From NCBI GenBank assembly GCA_019116455.1, contig DXBR01000026.1:1-18799 (forward strand): DNA of 18,799 nt, read 5' to 3'. This document shows, in pieces, positions 14,185 through 18,799 of the stretch (within the stretch, counting starts at the first letter, position 1; every line of letters begins with the position of its first letter). The position numbers and the translations under genes were made by a program. The notes below the pieces were generated by a model. That model did not search any database. It was not told the DNA's origin and saw only the letters and a list, made by a program, of their open reading frames with translations. This DNA is from Anaerobutyricum stercoris. GTDB taxonomy: Bacteria; Bacillota; Clostridia; Lachnospirales; Lachnospiraceae.

Positions 14185-14812
14185 TGTAGATGGTACTCTG
14201 CTTGATTCCATGCCTATCTGGGAAGACGTCAGCGTCCGCTATCTGAAGAGTCTCGGCGTGGAGGCGGAGAGTAATCTCCCGCAGAAACTGGAACGGATGT
14301 CCGTGGAGGAAGGAGCGGCCTACATAAAAGAAAATTATGGGCTTAGCGAGACGGAAGAAGAAATCGCAGCCGCCACATTAAAAATCGTGGAAGATTTTTA
14401 TTATAACGAGGCTCCTCTGAAGCCGGGAGTGAGAGAATATCTGGACAGGCTGAGGGCAGAAAATATTCCCATGGTGATCGCCACCTCCAGCGGGAGACCC
14501 CATGTGGAAGCGGCTTTGCGGCGTCTGGGAGTCCTTGACTATTTTGGCAAAATATTTACCTGCTCAGAGGTGGGCGAAGGAAAGACCCGCCCGCTGATTT
14601 ATGAGAAAGCAGGAAAATACATCGGCGGAGACTTCAAAGATATTTATGTGTTTGAAGACGCGATCCACGCACTGGAGACAGCGAAGCAGGCGGGGTTTTA
14701 CACGGTGGCGGTGTATGATCCTTCTGCTGATAAGGACTGGAAACAGCTTCAGGAGGAAGCTGATATTTCAGTGACAGACATGCGCCAGCTGATAGCAGAT
14801 AAAGAAATTTGA
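14165..14812 (+). CDS. HAD family phosphatase, possible thiamine-phosphate phosphatase
   Basis: This is a 215-residue haloacid-dehalogenase-fold phosphatase of the beta-phosphoglucomutase/phosphatase type. Motif I is DVDGTLLDS (D7 nucleophile, D9 acid/base), motif II is the Ser/Thr in VIATSSGRP (107-109), motif III is K140 in EGKTRP and motif IV is FEDAIHAL (E164, D165). A helical cap lies at about 20-85. The ATG overlaps the thiE end by 20 bases. Because the product of ThiE is thiamine monophosphate and no ThiL kinase is present here, a natural idea is that this enzyme converts thiamine phosphate to thiamine for a pyrophosphokinase encoded elsewhere, as plant TH2 (also HAD) does. Alternatives are another phosphate ester, or clean-up of damaged HMP or thiazole phosphates. 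The family is certain; the substrate is inferred from context. Confidence 0.85.
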   Translation: MTGAIFDVDGTLLDSMPIWEDVSVRYLKSLGVEAESNLPQKLERMSVEEGAAYIKENYGLSETEEEIAAATLKIVEDFYYNEAPLKPGVREYLDRLRAENIPMVIATSSGRPHVEAALRRLGVLDYFGKIFTCSEVGEGKTRPLIYEKAGKYIGGDFKDIYVFEDAIHALETAKQAGFYTVAVYDPSADKDWKQLQEEADISVTDMRQLIADKEI

Positions 14813-15001
14813 TGAAAAAAATGCGGTATGAAGTGTGAGCAAAAAATGCCCTCAGATTCCGCATAAAGAAAATAAAAAACGGCGGCACATTGGGGGCACC
14901 ACCTTGTGTCGCTGCCTGTATCCGGCTGAGCGGTGGCTTTAAAACAGCGCCGGCTGCCGGAAATGCAGGGAATAAAATTAATGCGAAAGAAGGAATGAAA
15001 A
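14813..15001 (+). other. Intergenic element in the thiamine operon with two hairpins and complementary loops
   Basis: These 189 bases separate the HAD gene from thiD in an otherwise tightly packed operon. At 14821-14864 ATGCGG and CCGCAT enclose TGAG/CTCA, with the T-run on the minus-strand side. At 14881-14916 GGCGGC-ACA pairs with TGT-C-GCTGCC (one bulge, one G-U). At 14922-14953 CCGGCTG pairs with CAGCGCCGG (two-base bulge). The loops carry CCACC (14899-14903) and GGTGG (14932-14936), a potential 5-bp kissing or pseudoknot contact. It is not a TPP aptamer, and I do not recognise the element. The thiD ribosome binding site GAAGGA lies near its 3' end. Confidence 0.4.
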
Positions 15002-15859
15002 ATGAGAACAGCATTAACAATCGCCGGAAGTGATTCTAGCGGAGGCGCCGGCATTCAGGCAGATATCAAGACAATGATCTGTAATGGGGTATATGCCATG
15101 AGTGCGGTCACTGCTCTGACCGCGCAGAATACCACCGGCGTAACAGGAATTATGGAAGTAACTCCGGAATTTCTCGGAGAACAGCTTGACAACATTTTTA
15201 GAGATATCCGCCCGGATGCAGTAAAAATCGGGATGGTTTCTTCTGCGGCTCTGATTAAAATGATCGCAGAAAAATTGAAGGAATATCATGCAGATAATAT
15301 TGTGGTGGATCCGGTGATGGTTGCCACCAGCGGCGCAAAGCTCATTGAAGACGCCGCCGTGTCTGCTCTGAAAGAATATCTGCTTCCCATGGCCGCTGTG
15401 CTGACTCCAAATATCCCGGAGACGGAAGTACTTTCCGGCACACCGGTAAAAACGGAGAAAGATATGATTACGGCGGCAAAGACCATCAGCGAAACCTATC
15501 ACTGTGCCGTCCTCTGTAAAGGCGGCCATCAGTTAAATGACGCCAATGATCTTCTGTACCGGGACGGCTCCTGTCAGTGGTTTTATGGAAAACGGATTGA
15601 CAATCCGAATACTCACGGTACGGGGTGTACTCTGTCCAGCGCTATCGCGTCCAATCTGGCAAAAGGATTCTCTCTGGATGAGTCCGTGGAGAGAGCGAAA
15701 CAATATATTTCAGGCGCGCTGGCGGCGATGCTTGATCTGGGGAAAGGCAGCGGGCCGATGCATCACGGATTTGATCTGAGGAGCGCATTTATTGAAGAAA
15801 GCACAGAAAATGTTGCCAAAGGTAACGCAAATCAGAAAACGACAGGAGGGCAGCAGTGA
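15002..15859 (+). CDS. thiD: Hydroxymethylpyrimidine/phosphomethylpyrimidine kinase
   Basis: ThiD phosphorylates HMP twice to HMP-PP, the pyrimidine partner for ThiE. The 285-residue ribokinase-fold protein has the family motifs IAGSDSSGGAGIQADIKT (7-24), MSAVTALTAQNT (33-44), KIGMVSS, VDPVMVATSGAKL (102-114), TPNIPE (135-140), CKGGH (172-176) and HGTGCTLSSAIA (205-216) with Cys209. It is slightly longer than the usual 260-270 because of a polar tail after residue 265 (EESTENVAKGNANQK). GAAGGA precedes ATG 15002. Its stop overlaps the cytX start by one base (TGATG). It lies after a structured intergenic element, unlike the tight upstream junctions. Confidence 0.97.
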   Translation: MRTALTIAGSDSSGGAGIQADIKTMICNGVYAMSAVTALTAQNTTGVTGIMEVTPEFLGEQLDNIFRDIRPDAVKIGMVSSAALIKMIAEKLKEYHADNIVVDPVMVATSGAKLIEDAAVSALKEYLLPMAAVLTPNIPETEVLSGTPVKTEKDMITAAKTISETYHCAVLCKGGHQLNDANDLLYRDGSCQWFYGKRIDNPNTHGTGCTLSSAIASNLAKGFSLDESVERAKQYISGALAAMLDLGKGSGPMHHGFDLRSAFIEESTENVAKGNANQKTTGGQQ

Positions 15860-17040
15860 TGGAAACAAAACGAACGGGAATTTTTGAAAATGGTTTGATC
15901 TGGTTTGGAGCGGCGGTTTCCCTGGCGGAAATCCTCACGGGAACATATATTGCGCCGCTGGGATTTCAGAGGGGGCTGGCGGCGATCCTTGTGGGACATC
16001 TGATTGGCTGTATCCTCCTTTTCCTTTCCGGCGTTATCGGGGGCAGTGTCAGAAAGAGTGCTATGGAAAGCGTGAAAATGAGTTTCGGACAAAAAGGAAG
16101 TCTGTTGTTTGCGGCATTGAATGTGCTGCAACTGGTAGGGTGGACGGCCATTATGATCTATGATGGCGCCATTGCGGCAGACGGTATCATGCACACCGGC
16201 CGCTGGGTGTGGTGTCTGGTCATTGGAGCTCTGATTATTCTCTGGATTCTGGTGGGCGTCACCAATCTGGGAAAAATCAATACAATCGCCATGGCAGCGC
16301 TGTTCATTTTAACTATTGTGCTGTGCAAGGTGATTTTCTTTGACAGCGGGATGGCAGGAGCCGCCGTGGACGACGGTTCCATGAGTTTTGGAGCTGCGGT
16401 GGAATTATCGGTGGCGATGCCGTTGTCCTGGCTGCCGCTGATCAGCGATTACACAAGAGAGGCCGAAAAACCGGTGAAGGCAACGGCGGCCAGCGCCATT
16501 GTCTATGGACTTGTGAGCTGCTGGATGTACATAATCGGCATGGGCGCCGCTATTTTTACCGGGGAATATGACATTGCGCTTATTATGGTAAAAGCTGGTC
16601 TTGGTATTGCGGGTCTGATTATTGTCATTTTCTCCACTGTGACCACCACATTTCTGGACGCCTACTCTGCCGGCGTATCTTCGGAGACGATTTTTTCAGG
16701 AGTCAGAGGAAAATATGCGGCAGTGCTGGTGACGATCATCGGTATCATCGGAGCCATCGTATATCCCATGGATAACATTACCGACTTTCTCTATCTCATC
16801 GGCTCTGTATTTGCTCCAATGATCGCTGTGCAGATTGCAGATTTCTTCTTTCTGAAAAGAAATGCGGAGGCAAAAACTGTGCAGACCGCAAATCTCATAG
16901 TCTGGGCAGTCGGATTTATTGTATACAGAATACTGATGCGCATTGATCTGCCTCTGGGCAACACGCTGCCGGACATGGTGATTACGATTCTGCTTTGTCT
17001 GATCGCAGCAAAATGTACGGACAGACGCCGGGAAAAATAA
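15859..17040 (+). CDS. cytX: CytX-type hydroxymethylpyrimidine permease (NCS1 family)
   Basis: This is a 393-residue membrane protein of the nucleobase:cation symporter-1 group with about twelve hydrophobic segments. Recognisable parts are WFGAAVSLAEILTGTYIAPLGF at the start, LIGCILLFLSGVIGG, VGWTAIMIYDGA, and SWLPLISDYTR, the substrate/ion-site region of CodB-like carriers. CytX members are found next to thiamine genes and are predicted to import HMP. Placement behind thiD under a TPP riboswitch supports this. AGGAGGG at 15844-15850 points to ATG 15859, which overlaps the thiD stop; the GTG at 15856 is less likely. It is the last gene of the operon; a hairpin terminator lies about 100 bases on. 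Confidence 0.93.
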   Translation: METKRTGIFENGLIWFGAAVSLAEILTGTYIAPLGFQRGLAAILVGHLIGCILLFLSGVIGGSVRKSAMESVKMSFGQKGSLLFAALNVLQLVGWTAIMIYDGAIAADGIMHTGRWVWCLVIGALIILWILVGVTNLGKINTIAMAALFILTIVLCKVIFFDSGMAGAAVDDGSMSFGAAVELSVAMPLSWLPLISDYTREAEKPVKATAASAIVYGLVSCWMYIIGMGAAIFTGEYDIALIMVKAGLGIAGLIIVIFSTVTTTFLDAYSAGVSSETIFSGVRGKYAAVLVTIIGIIGAIVYPMDNITDFLYLIGSVFAPMIAVQIADFFFLKRNAEAKTVQTANLIVWAVGFIVYRILMRIDLPLGNTLPDMVITILLCLIAAKCTDRRREK

Positions 17041-17050
17041 GAAAATGTTC

Positions 17051-17080
17051 TTGACGGCGGCAGAATATCTATATTATAAT
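17051..17080 (+). promoter_or_regulatory. Promoter between cytX and the second MATE gene
   Basis: TTGACG (17051-17056), an 18-base spacer and a perfect TATAAT (17075-17080) form a strong sigma-A promoter starting near 17087. It lies upstream of the hairpin at 17143-17177, so that hairpin would be part of the MATE leader. Confidence 0.75.
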
Positions 17081-17142
17081 AAATGCCGGAAATAACATAT
17101 TGCTAAAACCTACTGTGGATTTTTCTGGATTATGCCATTTTT

Positions 17143-17181
17143 CGCCACACAATCATTGAGAGGATGATTGTGTGGCGTTTT
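17143..17181 (+). terminator. Long perfect hairpin with T-run: cytX terminator or MATE leader attenuator
   Basis: CGCCACACAATCAT (17143-17156) and ATGATTGTGTGGCG (17164-17177) form a flawless 14-bp stem with a 7-base loop, then TTTTCTATT. It can end thiamine operon transcripts, but it also lies in the leader made from the promoter at 17051-17080, so MATE expression would need readthrough or a second promoter. I see no clear promoter between the hairpin and the MATE start. Confidence 0.82.
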
Positions 17182-17221
17182 CTATTGTAAGGATATCCAT
17201 ACAAAGAGGAGGAGATGAAAG

Positions 17222-18571
17222 ATGAACGAAACATTTATGAAAGAAAAACCAGTGCTTCCACTGCTGCTATCCATGTCCCTGCCTATGGTCATTTCCATGC
17301 TGGTCAACTCTCTTTATAATATCGTGGACAGCTTTTTTGTGGCACAGATCAGTGAGGATGCCATGACGGCATTATCGCTGGTTTATCCGGTACAGAACTT
17401 CATCAATGCCGTGGCCATCGGTTTTGGTGTCGGCATCAATGCAGTGATCGCCTATCACCTGGGGGCACAGGAACACGAGAAAGCAAACCGTGCCGCCACC
17501 TGGGGATTTGTTCTGTCTCTGGTACACGGGGCGGTGATGATGGTTGGATGTATCGCCATCATGCCGGCGTTCCTTCGGATGTTCACCACGCAGGAACAGG
17601 TCATCGATTATGGGATCCGTTATTCACGGATTGCGTTTGCATTTTCTCTTATTATTGTTACCAGTCTTGCCTTTGAGAAAGTATTTCAGTCTGTAGGCCG
17701 GATGAAAGTAACCATGGGAGGTATGCTGGCAGGCTGTGTGACCAACATCATCCTGGACCCGGTGCTAATCTTTGGAATCGGGCCGTTTCCGGCCATGGGC
17801 ATTGAGGGCGCGGCTCTGGCTACGGGTATCGGTCAGGTGCTGACAGTGGTTATTTATCTGGTCATTTATCTGGTTCGTCCGATACCGGTTCGCCTTGGCC
17901 GGCAGTACCTGACCCGCGAAAATGGACTGTTTATGCGCCTGTATTCCATCGGAATTCCGGCTACGCTGAACCTGGCGCTGCCGTCTCTGCTGATCTCTGC
18001 CCTCAACGCCATCCTGGCGGCCTACGGACAGATTTATGTGGTGATCCTCGGCATTTATTATAAACTGCAGACTTTCCTGTATCTTCCGGTCAACGGCATT
18101 GTGCAGGGAATGCGGCCGATCATCGGCTACAATTACGGAGCAAAAGAACATAAGCGTGTCAGCCAGATCTACCGGATCACGCTGACCATCAGCGCCGGCA
18201 TTATGCTCGTCGGCACGATTATCTGCCTGGCGGTGCCGGGACAGCTCATCGCCATCTATACCACAAATCCGGAAACCATTGCGGCCGGCAAGATCGCGCT
18301 TCGCGTCATTTGCGCCGGATTTATCGTATCCGCTGTTTCCGTGACTTCCTCCGGCGCCCTGGAAGGACTGGGTGAAGGAGTGCCGTCCTTCATCATCTCC
18401 CTGTTCCGTTATGTAGTTGTCATCATTCCGGTGGCCTTCCTGCTGAGCCGCGTCTTCGGTCCGGCCGGCGTGTGGAACGCATTCTGGATCGCCGAAGCCA
18501 TCACGGCGGCCATTGCCTTTGTGGTGTACAGGAAGGCGCTGCGGGGAGCCTCCACTTTTCAATTTTCTTAA
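17222..18571 (+). CDS. MATE family efflux transporter (second of two)
   Basis: This is a 449-residue, 12-helix MATE protein. It begins with PLLLSMSLPMVISMLVNSLYNIVDSFFVAQIS and contains FGVGINAVIAYHLGAQEHEKANRAA, GMRPIIGYNYGAKEHKRV and GALEGLGEGVPSF, all typical of the clostridial DinF/NorM-like branch. It should export organic cations or other metabolites against a Na+ or H+ gradient; the substrate is unknown. GAGGAGGAG just upstream supports ATG 17222. The leader carries a strong promoter and a 14-bp terminator-like hairpin, so expression may be conditional. It differs throughout from the MATE at 7949, so the two are not tandem duplicates. Confidence 0.94.
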   Translation: MNETFMKEKPVLPLLLSMSLPMVISMLVNSLYNIVDSFFVAQISEDAMTALSLVYPVQNFINAVAIGFGVGINAVIAYHLGAQEHEKANRAATWGFVLSLVHGAVMMVGCIAIMPAFLRMFTTQEQVIDYGIRYSRIAFAFSLIIVTSLAFEKVFQSVGRMKVTMGGMLAGCVTNIILDPVLIFGIGPFPAMGIEGAALATGIGQVLTVVIYLVIYLVRPIPVRLGRQYLTRENGLFMRLYSIGIPATLNLALPSLLISALNAILAAYGQIYVVILGIYYKLQTFLYLPVNGIVQGMRPIIGYNYGAKEHKRVSQIYRITLTISAGIMLVGTIICLAVPGQLIAIYTTNPETIAAGKIALRVICAGFIVSAVSVTSSGALEGLGEGVPSFIISLFRYVVVIIPVAFLLSRVFGPAGVWNAFWIAEAITAAIAFVVYRKALRGASTFQFS

Positions 18572-18587
18572 CATTTATTGAATTCTA

Positions 18588-18616
18588 TTGCCTTTTTATC
18601 GTCAATCATCCATAAT
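18588..18616 (+). promoter_or_regulatory. Promoter of the HD-domain gene
   Basis: TTGCCT (18588-18593), a 17-base spacer and CATAAT (18611-18616) make a good sigma-A promoter 35 bases upstream of the next start codon. Confidence 0.65.
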
Positions 18617-18650
18617 GAAGATATTATACAAAGAAAGCAGGTGATTGCCG

Positions 18651-18799
18651 ATGGGCCTTCAGATTTCCGAAGAAGTGCCGCAGGACTACCTGTCGGAGGT
18701 GGAGCACATTCTCTCCCATGAAGACTTTATGGCGTTGGAACAGTTTACCCAGCATCAGTGGACGACGCGGTTTATGCACAGTGTGAACGTGTCATATCT
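18651..18799 (+). CDS. HD-domain phosphohydrolase, N-terminal fragment
   Basis: The gene begins at ATG 18651 behind GCAGGTGA and runs off the window after 49 codons. The visible N-terminus (MGLQISEEVPQDYLSEVEHIL, then HEDFMALEQFTQHQWTTRFMHSVNVSY) resembles the short clostridial HD/HDIG phosphohydrolases. In these, the H in FMHSVNVSY is the first metal ligand of the HD fold. They hydrolyse nucleotide or other phosphate esters; the substrate is unknown. The later HD motif would lie beyond the window, so the family call rests on one motif. Confidence 0.65.
   Translation, partial: MGLQISEEVPQDYLSEVEHILSHEDFMALEQFTQHQWTTRFMHSVNVSY

Noticed and set aside
14887..14916. T-box-like sequence (GGGGGCACCACC)
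   Set aside because: The conserved TGGN that pairs with the tRNA end, the specifier stem and a T-run terminator are missing, and thiD is not a usual T-box target.
18560..18595. Terminator after the second MATE gene (TTCAAT/ATTGAA)
   Set aside because: Only six A/T-rich pairs with a long loop; too weak to call.
1..18799. Mobile element, phage or defence island
   Set aside because: No transposase, integrase, att-like repeats or tRNA gene are seen; only the HipA-like pair at the edge hints at accessory DNA.

Overview
The window looks like a chromosomal segment from a gut-type anaerobic Firmicute, most likely Lachnospiraceae (Clostridia). The grounds are strong AGGAGG-type ribosome binding sites, TATAAT-type promoters, roughly half G+C by eye, a ferredoxin-domain aldo/keto reductase, a single-ORF LarC, Na+-coupled transport (AlsT, NhaC), MATE pumps and a riboswitch-controlled thiamine salvage operon. 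This is a judgement from gene content; no 16S rRNA or marker gene is present.

Layout. Positions 1-1263 hold an accessory pair: the end of an unrecognised protein, then a short HipA-like kinase. 1334-2713 carry a hexapeptide-repeat sugar O-acetyltransferase, with a 45-bp duplication of its 3' end, and a small secreted protein. 2862-4250 (minus) is an AGCS alanine/glycine:cation symporter with its own terminator. Divergent from it are larC (nickel-pincer cofactor synthesis, with an expanded histidine-rich tract), an aldo/keto reductase with two 4Fe-4S motifs, a YczE-like membrane protein and a MATE exporter, all on the plus strand. 9390-10364 (minus) is an AraC regulator facing a small cysteine-rich protein (10533-10865). 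11114-12442 is an NhaC-type antiporter with a structured leader.

12513-17040 is the most coherent unit: a TPP riboswitch with terminator, then thiM, thiE, a HAD phosphatase, thiD and a CytX-type HMP permease. CytX would bring in HMP, ThiD phosphorylates it to HMP-PP, ThiM phosphorylates hydroxyethylthiazole, and ThiE joins the two into thiamine phosphate. The HAD enzyme, whose gene overlaps thiE, may dephosphorylate thiamine phosphate. ThiC and thiazole-synthesis genes are absent from the window, so the operon looks built for salvage. A second MATE exporter and the first 149 bases of an HD-domain gene close the window.

I see no transposase, integrase, CRISPR array, tRNA or rRNA, and no clearly new multi-gene system. 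The best candidates for something undescribed are RNA-level: a two-hairpin intergenic element with complementary loops inside the thiamine operon (14881-14953) and a leader with mutually exclusive pairings before nhaC (10971-11020). The split HipA-like kinase pair at the left edge is also worth a look.
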